NCBI GenBank assembly: GCA_900544865.1
Contig: UQXA01000050.1
Location: forward strand, 1 to 11,713
Origin: an uncultured Collinsella sp.
Lineage (GTDB): Bacteria > Actinomycetota > Coriobacteriia > Coriobacteriales > Coriobacteriaceae
Length of the DNA: 11,713 nt
Direction: 5' to 3'
The position numbers and the translations under genes are program-made. The stretch's first letter is position 1. Every line of letters starts with the position of its first letter. This document shows positions 5,440 through 11,713 of the stretch, piece by piece. The notes under the pieces were generated by a model, which was given only the letters and a program-made list of their open reading frames with translations, ran no database searches and was not told the origin of the DNA.

Positions 5440-8400
5440 CTACCGACGTTTGGTGAACACGAACACGCCGACGATGGCGAGACCGATGACGCCGGCGGCA
5501 ACGCCAACAATGGCGAGCGGGTTGGCGCCAGTCTCCTGCTCGGAAGCACTAGAGGGCTTCTTAGCAGTGGTCGTAGAAGCAGCACCCGCATCGGACTTGG
5601 AATCGGACTTCTTGTCGGACTTGCTGTCCTTCTTGTCAGACTTCTTGTCAGACTTCTTCTCGTCCTTCTTATCGGACTTACCGGAGTCCTTCTTGTTGGG
5701 CTTGTTGTCCTTGGTCTCGGTCTTGGTCGACACCGTCGTCTTGGTCATCGGCTTATGACCCGGAGCGACAGCGCCGCCAGCCTGCTGGCCCTTCGTGCCG
5801 GAGCCGGAACCCGTGCCCGTGCCAGCGCCAGCACCGGAACCGTTGCCAGCGCCACCATTGCCGCCATTGGAGCCAGAACCGCCATTGCCGCCAGGGTTAA
5901 CAGCATTCTTGGTCCACTTGGCATACAGCGTCAGATCGGCCGTCACCGGCGTACTGAAGTCATACGCCCGCGTGCAAGCCTCATCGGTGAACCAACCGCC
6001 GAAAGTGTAGCCATCGCGCGTCGGATCGGCCGGCTTGACCAGCTTGCCGTCGGCCGTAGCAACAAACTTAGTGTCGCAAGCAGACCCGCCGTTGGAATTA
6101 AAGGCAACCGTCCAAGACTCAACGGCCCCGAGCTTGAACAGCGTGCCCGAATCATTGATGTAGTACAGGCTGCCAGATGCATCGGCAATGACCGGAGAGT
6201 CACAGTACTGGTAATGGCCAGCCGCATCATAAATCTGCGTCGCCTCTGCATCACCGAGCGTATAGCGATACACACCACCACCAGCAGAGTAGTTGACGTA
6301 ATCCTTGCTATCCGCGCTGTTAACGGTGAAGTACACATAGGTCTTGCCGCCCTGAACACTCACCAGCGGAGTAGCAGCAATACCGTTGAGGCCAGCCGGC
6401 AGCGCCTTGCCGTCGGCAGCAGCGACCATCGTGGTCTTACCCGTCTTCAGGTTATAGAGAACCAGAGCAGAGCCCGTAGCCGTCTGTCCGCCGACAATCA
6501 GATTGTCACCAAACACCGCAGGGGCGCTCAGATTATTCGTAAGGCCCAGATCAACCGTCTTCTGTGCACTCAGCACACCCTTCGCCGAAAGCGAAATCAC
6601 ATGGAGCTTTCCGTCGTGCGTCATCTGATAGAAGGTCGAACCATTGGACGGATCGGCAATGCAATCGGCATTTGCGACAGCGCCGAGCTCCATGGTCGAA
6701 ACGACATCGCCCGTCGTCTTATCAATGCACTTAAGCGTACCCGCGCTCGTAGGAACGATGGCATACTTATCCGTCAAAGCCGCACCAGTCCAGTAATAGC
6801 CCTCGGTAGGGTCGATGTTCTGCCAAGAAACTTCGCCCGTGGCAATCTTAATGCGTGCAAAGGAGCCGTGGCCGTAGGTCGCGTTGTAATTCTCGTCATA
6901 CGAAATATCGACCGAGCCTACATAGACGTACTCGCCGTCCGAAACGACGGTGCAGGAGCTCTGCGTCAAATCCGTCAAACCAGGCGTCAGCCACTTGCAG
7001 ATCAGCTTGTCTGCAGTAATCGCCTGGACCGCACCGCCGTTGAGCGGAACGATGATAAGGCCATTGGTATAGATCGGACGAGAAGTATAGCTCACCCTGG
7101 AGGCAAGCGGCGCAGAGGTAACCTTTTTGCCCGTGGACGAATCGATCTTAATGAGCTCGTTCTCGGTCGCGATGTACACAAAGCCGTTAGCGATGACAGG
7201 CTCGCTGCAGTTGGCATACTGCTGACCAGACTCGGCCTTCCAATCGAAGGCCCACTTAAGACCGGCGGCCTGCGCAGGCGTCTTGGCATCCGTTACGGTC
7301 GAACCGTTGCCACTGTTGCCGTAGCCGGCCCACTCGGCATCCCAATCAGGAGTCGTCGCGCTCGGGTCCACGACAATCTTGTCGGGATCGGGCATGGGCG
7401 AATTATCGGTGGTGTAGGCAAACGTAACCTTGTCGCCGCTCTTGAGCGTGACCTGGTTGGCGCAGAGAGATGAGGGCTCTCCGTTGATATACAGATGCCA
7501 ATATTTATTGGTCGCACCATCATAGCCGTACGTCTTGCCTCCGAACGGCGAGTCGATGGAATTGAGGAACCAGTACTCACCACTCTGAGAGCCGTTGTAC
7601 GCAACGCCCTTGGCCTTCAGAAATGCCTCAATAAGGTTCTGGGCCGTGGAGCCTTCGGGCAAAGAAACATTGCTTGCCGAGCCCCAGCGAGTATTGTTGC
7701 CGTTGACATCGGGACCGATAACATCGACAGAACCAAGAACCTGGCCAGGAAGGGCATCGCTGTCGCCAGCATACATAAAGGTGACGGCGTCACCCTCTTG
7801 GAGCTCGTAGGCACCAGCGCCAACGTTCTTGAACTTGCCATTTACGTAGAAGCGCCAATAGCTATTGGTCGCAGCATCGTAGCCACAATAGGACTTACCA
7901 TCGAAGGGCGAATAAATGCCGTTGAGGAACCAGCCCCAAGACGATTCGCCAGCATCGAGAGTAAGGCCGACCTGCTCAAGGAGATCCTTGGCAGTGGAGC
8001 CTGCCTTGAGGCTCGTCTGGCCCGTCGAAGCCCAAACCTGCTGCTTGCCGTCCTTTTCCTTACCGAGGACCTGAACAGAAGCATGAACAGAATCGGACGG
8101 CAACTGGTCGCCCCAGCCACCGTAGAACCACGTGACGGTATCGCCAGCATGAATGGTGACATTGTCTGCCGTGTAGTCGCTCGACTTGCCGTTGATGAAC
8201 AGCTGCCAATAGGTCGAATAATCTTGGGGCGTACCCAGCTCAACACCGTTGTACTTAAGGCTCAGAATGAAGGAGCCAGCAGCAACGGCGTCGATGTCAT
8301 TCGCCTCAAGCGCGACCTTCGTAAGGTCAAGTGCGCTCGAACCGGACGTCACCACATACTGCGCGTTATCGACCCAAGTCTGAGTCTTGCCCTGGGCATC

Positions 8401-9318
8401 GCGACCAATGACGGTCACATTTGCGGCAACCTGATCCTTAACGACAGGGGATGCGCTACCACCCGTAAAGGCAAACTCAATCTTCTGCCCCGGGGCGAGC
8501 TTAACGCTGCTCGCGCCAACCGAGGAAGACGCGCCGTCGACGAACAGCTGCCAGAAGGCATTAGTCGTCGGATCGTAGGCAAGCGTGCGGCCATCTGTCG
8601 GGGACGTGATGCTTTTGAGGTAGAAGCCGTATGCCGTGTTCGGTTCGTAATCCGCTTTAAAGCCCGTCTTCTGCTGCAGCTTAACGAAGGCATCCGCAGC
8701 CGTCGCGCCCTCGTCGAGCTTGAGCTGCGTAGGTGCCACCCAGGTCTGAGCCTTGCCGTCGGCATCGGTGCCGATAATCGAGAACGAGACCTCGACTTGC
8801 TTCTTGGCGACATCGCCGGTTTCTGTCGGGTTCTCTGTCTGAACGGCAGCCGCGGCGGCAGATCCTGCTTGGCCAGCGGATGCCGCTGAAGACTGCTCGC
8901 TCGCGACAGGGCTCTCCCCCGTCGCCGAGCCTTCGTCGCCAGTTGCTGCCTTTGTTGCGGCGGCACTAGCTGCAGGCGCGCTCCCAGAATCCGAAACCTC
9001 GGCGCCGCTCTGCTCAGCGGCACCGCCCGCAAGCGCTGCGTCCTCGCCCGGCGTCGTAGCCTGAGCCACAGCCTCGGCAATGCCCTCGGCGCCCTCGGCC
9101 CACAGCTGAGCCGGCGTGGTGCCAAAGGCCATCGCGAAGGCCAGGAATGCCACCAGGCCGCGCTTGGCTACGCCGCGTGCAATCGCGCCACGGCGATGCA
9201 GCGAGGCGCGCTCGCGCTCGTCCTCAAACATATCCATTTGTCCCCCATTGTCTGTACTTGGAGCATTGCCCAGCGGCTGCCCCACGTCATCGCGCATGTT
9301 ACGCTCGAGTTCCCCCAT
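5440..9318 (-). CDS. Large surface protein with four transcobalamin-like DUF4430 domains and a beta-propeller
   Basis: The 1292-residue product reads, in order: a signal peptide (hydrophobic 54-69, possible cleavage after Ala74); an Ala/Ser-rich spacer (75-170); four DUF4430-type repeats at about 175-286, 298-401, 411-519 and 529-639, each ending in a pattern like YW-L(F/Y)(I/V)NG, a turn and V-F-Y; a PQQ-like beta-propeller (about 685-1070) with seven or eight repeats such as GTLKCIDKTTGDVV; an InlB-type repeat (1070-1136, with DGYTFGGWFTDEACT and LTLYAKWT); a Gly-rich then Lys/Ser/Asp-rich linker (1142-1243); and a C-terminal anchor with EQETGANP (1260-1267), a hydrophobic helix and KRR. 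This is a cell-surface protein. The cobalamin riboswitch ahead of it and the transcobalamin-like repeats point to corrinoid binding (inferred). The ATG at 9318 has AAGGGGG six bases before it; ATG 9237, after GGGGGA, is an alternative. A TTG at 9381 lies inside the riboswitch and is excluded. Confidence 0.88.
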   Translation of the reverse strand: MGELERNMRDDVGQPLGNAPSTDNGGQMDMFEDERERASLHRRGAIARGVAKRGLVAFLAFAMAFGTTPAQLWAEGAEGIAEAVAQATTPGEDAALAGGAAEQSGAEVSDSGSAPAASAAATKAATGDEGSATGESPVASEQSSAASAGQAGSAAAAAVQTENPTETGDVAKKQVEVSFSIIGTDADGKAQTWVAPTQLKLDEGATAADAFVKLQQKTGFKADYEPNTAYGFYLKSITSPTDGRTLAYDPTTNAFWQLFVDGASSSVGASSVKLAPGQKIEFAFTGGSASPVVKDQVAANVTVIGRDAQGKTQTWVDNAQYVVTSGSSALDLTKVALEANDIDAVAAGSFILSLKYNGVELGTPQDYSTYWQLFINGKSSDYTADNVTIHAGDTVTWFYGGWGDQLPSDSVHASVQVLGKEKDGKQQVWASTGQTSLKAGSTAKDLLEQVGLTLDAGESSWGWFLNGIYSPFDGKSYCGYDAATNSYWRFYVNGKFKNVGAGAYELQEGDAVTFMYAGDSDALPGQVLGSVDVIGPDVNGNNTRWGSASNVSLPEGSTAQNLIEAFLKAKGVAYNGSQSGEYWFLNSIDSPFGGKTYGYDGATNKYWHLYINGEPSSLCANQVTLKSGDKVTFAYTTDNSPMPDPDKIVVDPSATTPDWDAEWAGYGNSGNGSTVTDAKTPAQAAGLKWAFDWKAESGQQYANCSEPVIANGFVYIATENELIKIDSSTGKKVTSAPLASRVSYTSRPIYTNGLIIVPLNGGAVQAITADKLICKWLTPGLTDLTQSSCTVVSDGEYVYVGSVDISYDENYNATYGHGSFARIKIATGEVSWQNIDPTEGYYWTGAALTDKYAIVPTSAGTLKCIDKTTGDVVSTMELGAVANADCIADPSNGSTFYQMTHDGKLHVISLSAKGVLSAQKTVDLGLTNNLSAPAVFGDNLIVGGQTATGSALVLYNLKTGKTTMVAAADGKALPAGLNGIAATPLVSVQGGKTYVYFTVNSADSKDYVNYSAGGGVYRYTLGDAEATQIYDAAGHYQYCDSPVIADASGSLYYINDSGTLFKLGAVESWTVAFNSNGGSACDTKFVATADGKLVKPADPTRDGYTFGGWFTDEACTRAYDFSTPVTADLTLYAKWTKNAVNPGGNGGSGSNGGNGGAGNGSGAGAGTGTGSGSGTKGQQAGGAVAPGHKPMTKTTVSTKTETKDNKPNKKDSGKSDKKDEKKSDKKSDKKDSKSDKKSDSKSDAGAASTTTAKKPSSASEQETGANPLAIVGVAAGVIGLAIVGVFVFTKRR
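5595..5700 (-). repeat. Low-complexity repeats encoding the Lys/Ser/Asp linker
   Basis: Short in-frame repeats built on units like CTTCTTGTCAGA (plus strand; two tandem copies near 5630-5653) encode SDKK/DSKS-type peptide repeats near the C-terminus of the large surface protein. The stretch is probably a flexible spacer that carries the binding domains through the cell wall. Such repeats can expand or contract by replication slippage and can also be misassembled. Confidence 0.7.
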
Positions 9319-9324
9319 CGGGGT

Positions 9325-9331
9325 CCCCCTT
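9325..9331 (-). promoter_or_regulatory. Ribosome binding site of the large surface protein
   Basis: The minus strand reads AAGGGGG six bases before the ATG at 9316-9318, with a further GGAGG (9333-9337) upstream. The start codon sits in the loop of a small stem (CCCC-GAU-GGGG, 9313-9323), and a CCUCC at the 3' end of the riboswitch (9386-9390) can pair with the GGAGG. This region is a plausible expression platform acting on translation. Confidence 0.5.
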
Positions 9332-9380
9332 CCCTCCAGAGCCCTATGCACACCGGCGGCATACGCCGCAGCCGCATGCA

Positions 9381-9553
9381 AGATGGGAGGCGATCCGACT
9401 TAACCTTAACGACTCGGGCGCGCCGTCCGATCTGCGACGCGAACATCCCGAGCCAAGAGGAATTACGGTTACTGGTACAGCCGGGGACTTGCACCCCGAT
9501 TCCCCCAAACGCGCAGGAAAACCGCGCATTCGTGCGTCTCCGCACCACCATCT
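9381..9553 (-). ncRNA. Cobalamin (B12) riboswitch
   Basis: In the minus-strand transcript the conserved core lies at 9504-9463. It contains GGGAA, then GGGGUGCAAGUCCCC, then GGCUGUACCAGUAACCGU, matching the cobalamin riboswitch pattern GGGAA..GGUG.AA.UCC..GC.G.CCCG..AC.GU. The 3' B12 box reads AAGUCGGAUCGCC (9401-9389). A closing P1 stem forms between AGAUGG (9553-9548) and CCAUCU (9386-9381), and an internal arm between CUCGGG (9452-9447) and CCCGAG (9418-9413). Known members bind adenosyl- or aquo/methylcobalamin and switch off transport or synthesis genes when B12 is ample. Here it precedes the surface-protein operon by about 60 bases. There is no terminator between aptamer and gene, so control is probably at translation initiation. 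The exact ligand preference cannot be told from sequence. Confidence 0.9.
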
Positions 9554-9562
9554 AGGCCATCG

Positions 9563-9591
9563 ATTAAAACCGTCAATATGCTATCACGCAA
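9563..9591 (-). promoter_or_regulatory. Likely promoter of the riboswitch operon
   Basis: On the minus strand TTGCGT (9586-9591) and TTTAAT (9563-9568) are separated by exactly 17 bases. Transcription would start near 9556, just before the first strand of the riboswitch P1 stem. The -10 matches the sigma-70 consensus well (5 of 6), the -35 only in TTG. It begins right after the U-run of the preceding operon's terminator. Confidence 0.6.
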
Positions 9592-9617
9592 AAGGGCCTC
9601 GCACGCAGGCGAAGCCC
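9590..9617 (-). terminator. Rho-independent terminator of the aarF operon
   Basis: In the minus-strand transcript GGGCUUCGC (9617-9609) pairs with GCGAGGCCC (9602-9594) through nine base pairs, one of them a wobble, around a six-base loop, followed by four U. It is about 50 bases after the aarF stop and separates the kinase operon from the riboswitch operon on the same strand. Confidence 0.82.
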
Positions 9618-9668
9618 AAGGTAAAAGCTATTGTTTGCGATAGGAGAATGCGGTGACGGTCACAGCCT

Positions 9669-11432
9669 CTAGTGCTTGCCGCCGTGGCTGTTGAGCCAGA
9701 TATTGCGGCCCAGCAAAAGTGCCAGCACCAGCGCGCTCACGTAGCCCATAAAGCCAATGACTGGGATACCAAACACAACCGGCTCGATGCGCGCGTAGTA
9801 CACCACCGACGAACCGATAAACAGGCCGGCAATCACAATTGCCATCGACATGCGGTCGATAATTCCGCCCAGCTGTCGCAGCGCCTTATCGCTGCTCATG
9901 ATCTGCGTGTTCACCTTAAGCTGGCCGCGCGTGAGCATACGCGAAGCCAAGCCCAGATACTCGGCCGCCTCGAGCGAGCCCTTCGCCGCGCGATAACTGC
10001 TCGCTGCAAAGTCGCGGCTCATCTCGCGCATGCGGGCGTAGGTGCTCTTCTCGTTTTTGATGTGCGTCTGGATGATCTGGATCATGTTGACGTTGGGCAT
10101 GTACTCGGTCAACAGGCCCTCGAGCGTCACCATGCCGCGGGCGAACATCGTCACCACGCTCGGCAGCTCAACGTCATTTTTGCGCGCGAGGTTTAACAGC
10201 GAGGTCAAAAACTCGCCGATATCCAGGTCTTTAAGGTCGAGCCCGGCAAAGTCGGCAACAATAAAGTCCAAGTCGGACAAAAAGGCCGAATGGTCAAGCT
10301 CGGCCGAATCGCCGCGCGTCACGGCGAAGCGCATGAGCGAATCCTTGAGCTTGGGCACGTCACCCTCGGCCACGGCGAAAATCATGTCCTTGACGATGCC
10401 ACGGTCGTGGCTCGACATACGCCCGACCATGCCCAAGTCGATAAAGTAAACGATGCCGTCCTTGAGAATGATGTTTCCCGCATGCGGGTCGGCATGGAAA
10501 AAGCCGTCATCAAGCACCTGCGACGAGTAGTCCTCGACAATCGCGGCACCGATCTTTTCCAAGTCATAGCCCTCGGCCACCAAGCGTTCAGGATCGGCGA
10601 TCGAAATGCCGTCGACGTAGTCCATAACCACCACGTGTTCGGTGCACAGGTCCAGATAGGATTTAGGGCACGTCACGCCATGAACGCTCTTATGGAACTC
10701 GTAGAAGTCGTTGAGGTTTTTGGCCTCGGCCAAAAAGTTGGTCTCCTCGCGAAACGAGGTCCACAGCTCCTCGACCACGCCGTGCAGGTCAACGAATTGA
10801 TCGGTGTTGACGAACTTGGAAACGATACGCACCACCGAGCGGATGATATCGATGTCCTGCGCCATAACCTGCTGCGCACCGGGGCGCTGCACCTTGACGG
10901 CCACATCCTCGCCCGTCACCAGACGAGCGCGGTGCACCTGCGCGAGCGATGCGCTACCAAGCGGATTGGGATCGATCGCATCGAACATCTCCCCCAGGCG
11001 CAGGCCGTATTCTTCCTCCAGACAGCGAAGCACTACCTCGTACGGCACCGGCTCCACGTCGGAGCGCAGACGACGCAGCTCGTCGCAAAAGCGTTGCGGC
11101 AGAATCTCGGACCGGTTGGCCAGAATCTGCCCCATCTTGACGAACATAGGGCCGAGTTCCTCGAGCAGGCGGCGCAAACGAACCGGCGTGAGGTTATCCC
11201 ACACGCGGTACTTTTTGACCAGGCGAACAATCTGCCCAATGCGTTCGCGACGACCCGCCGGCGTGAGCTGGTATTCCTCGTCCGGTGCCATCGCGTCGGG
11301 CTCCTCGGGCACCATATCGACAGCGCGTGGCTTCTTGCGAGCGCCCGAGACGGCGGCATCGACCTCATCGACAACCGCCGCCTCGTCACCCAAAGGATCT
11401 AGATTGTTGTAATCGGTGGTGGAATCTGCCAT
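9669..11432 (-). CDS. AarF/UbiB (ABC1/ADCK) family atypical kinase
   Basis: A 587-residue membrane-attached member of the UbiB/COQ8 protein-kinase-like family. It carries the family hallmarks: the KxGQ motif (KMGQ, 99-102), the Ala-type nucleotide loop GSASLAQVH (159-167), the lysine of VAVKVQ (180), Glu236 in NFLAEAKN, the hinge VVVMDYVDG (267-275), the catalytic loop HADPHAGN (313-320) and the metal-binding DLG (332-334). Two hydrophobic helices close the C-terminus (about 531-549 and 552-574). Relatives act as ATPases supporting isoprenoid quinone or lipid metabolism; a ubiquinone role is not established here because no quinone genes are in view. The gene begins eight bases after the stop of the phasin-like gene, so the two are co-transcribed. 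A terminator follows. Confidence 0.95.
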   Translation of the reverse strand: MADSTTDYNNLDPLGDEAAVVDEVDAAVSGARKKPRAVDMVPEEPDAMAPDEEYQLTPAGRRERIGQIVRLVKKYRVWDNLTPVRLRRLLEELGPMFVKMGQILANRSEILPQRFCDELRRLRSDVEPVPYEVVLRCLEEEYGLRLGEMFDAIDPNPLGSASLAQVHRARLVTGEDVAVKVQRPGAQQVMAQDIDIIRSVVRIVSKFVNTDQFVDLHGVVEELWTSFREETNFLAEAKNLNDFYEFHKSVHGVTCPKSYLDLCTEHVVVMDYVDGISIADPERLVAEGYDLEKIGAAIVEDYSSQVLDDGFFHADPHAGNIILKDGIVYFIDLGMVGRMSSHDRGIVKDMIFAVAEGDVPKLKDSLMRFAVTRGDSAELDHSAFLSDLDFIVADFAGLDLKDLDIGEFLTSLLNLARKNDVELPSVVTMFARGMVTLEGLLTEYMPNVNMIQIIQTHIKNEKSTYARMREMSRDFAASSYRAAKGSLEAAEYLGLASRMLTRGQLKVNTQIMSSDKALRQLGGIIDRMSMAIVIAGLFIGSSVVYYARIEPVVFGIPVIGFMGYVSALVLALLLGRNIWLNSHGGKH

Positions 11433-11440
11433 CTGCGCTG

Positions 11441-11678
11441 CTACTCGGCCTCTTCGGTATCCTTCGCATCGTCGGGCTCAACGGACTCGACGGGCACCGA
11501 GGTCACGTTGTCCTCGACCGAATCGACGATGTCGCGCACATGGGCCAGGAAGGCCGTGCGCTCGGGGGCGGTCATGACGCGGACCCGGGCAAGGATGAGC
11601 TCGTCAAGCACGCGCTGGGCCGCGGTCTCGCCCTGCATGCCCAAGCGCTCGGTCAGATCGGAGATGGTACCGCCGGCC
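11441..11678 (-). CDS. Phasin-like small protein, 5'-truncated
   Basis: About 79 codons remain before the stop. The part seen is a helical stretch (ISDLTERLGMQGE, then ELILARVRVMTAPERTAFLAHVRDIVDSVEDNV) and a short acidic tail ending EEAE. The spacing of charged and hydrophobic residues resembles short phasin-like (PhaF-type) proteins, often found beside aarF genes, but the remnant is too short for certainty. The true N-terminus is missing: genomic sequence stops at 11678 and the reading frame continues into adapter sequence. Any start codon called beyond 11678 would be artificial. It is followed eight bases later by the aarF kinase gene, so the two form an operon. Confidence 0.6.
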
Positions 11679-11713
11679 CTGTCTCTTATACACATCTCCG
11701 AGCCCACGAGACT
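11679..11713. other. Nextera transposase adapter (not genomic)
   Basis: Bases 11679-11697 read CTGTCTCTTATACACATCT, the Tn5 mosaic end used in Nextera libraries, and 11698-11712 read CCGAGCCCACGAGAC, the read-2 adapter tail. One further T may be the first index base. Translated on the minus strand this gives the artefact peptide MGSEMCIRDR. This end should be trimmed before annotation. Confidence 0.98.

Noticed and set aside
5595..5700. Short direct repeats resembling a CRISPR array
   Set aside because: The repeats are in-frame codon repeats for Lys/Ser/Asp without unique spacers of constant length, and there are no cas genes.
5356..7473. A 705-codon open frame on the plus strand
   Set aside because: It lies antisense to the large surface protein, has the Arg/Ile/Leu-rich composition of a reverse-complement shadow, no domain and no ribosome binding site, while the minus strand shows clear domains throughout.
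7495..8889. A 464-codon open frame on the plus strand
   Set aside because: Antisense to the DUF4430 repeats; its apparent internal repetition only mirrors those repeats.
9319..9381. N-terminal extension of the large surface protein to a TTG at 9381
   Set aside because: The TTG lies in the closing stem of the cobalamin riboswitch and has no ribosome binding site; ATG 9318 is placed after the aptamer with AAGGGGG before it.
10290..11402. A 370-codon open frame on the plus strand
   Set aside because: Antisense to the AarF kinase, whose catalytic motifs are intact on the minus strand; the product is His/Arg-rich with no recognisable domain.
11679..11697. Tn5 mosaic end as a sign of a natural transposon
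   Set aside because: It is followed directly by the commercial read-2 adapter tail at the very contig end, so it is library DNA.
11679..11707. GTG start of the phasin-like gene at 11707
   Set aside because: The codon and the first ten residues lie in the Nextera adapter, so the true 5' end is simply missing.

Overview
The window is a GC-rich bacterial contig end, most likely from a Coriobacteriia/Collinsella-like actinobacterium. This rests on protein style: a class III (Bacillus-type) fructose-bisphosphatase, small GtrA proteins, DegV, an AarF kinase next to a short phasin-like gene, and large Ala/Ser/Lys-rich surface proteins. There is no rRNA or other marker gene, so the genus is an inference. 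The last 35 bases (11679-11713) are not genomic: they are a Nextera transposase adapter left on the contig.

Layout. 112-1002 (-): DegV-family lipid-binding protein. 1003-1322: divergent regulatory gap with several dyads and short repeats. 1323-3239 (+): class III fructose-1,6-bisphosphatase, then a GtrA-family membrane protein (3318-3713) and a strong hairpin. 3933-4340 (+): a second, paralogous GtrA protein with its own terminator (4367-4404). 4441-9591 (-): a two-gene operon with its own promoter, a cobalamin riboswitch (9381-9553), a 1292-residue surface protein, a directly abutting small membrane-anchored protein (4501-5439), and a terminator. 9590-11678 (-): the end of another operon, with a 5'-truncated phasin-like gene, an AarF/UbiB kinase and a terminator.

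The most interesting region is the riboswitch operon. Both of its proteins carry DUF4430 domains, the fold related to the C-terminal beta-domain of human transcobalamin and intrinsic factor. The large one has four of them in tandem, followed by a PQQ-like beta-propeller, an InlB-type repeat, a long charged linker and a C-terminal membrane anchor. The small one has a single such domain at the end of a long flexible stalk. A B12-sensing RNA in front of two surface-exposed transcobalamin-like proteins suggests a Gram-positive corrinoid capture system: a long arm that catches B12 at the surface and a shorter one that may pass it towards a membrane transporter encoded elsewhere. The riboswitch and the domain repeats are seen in the sequence; corrinoid binding and the relay are inference.
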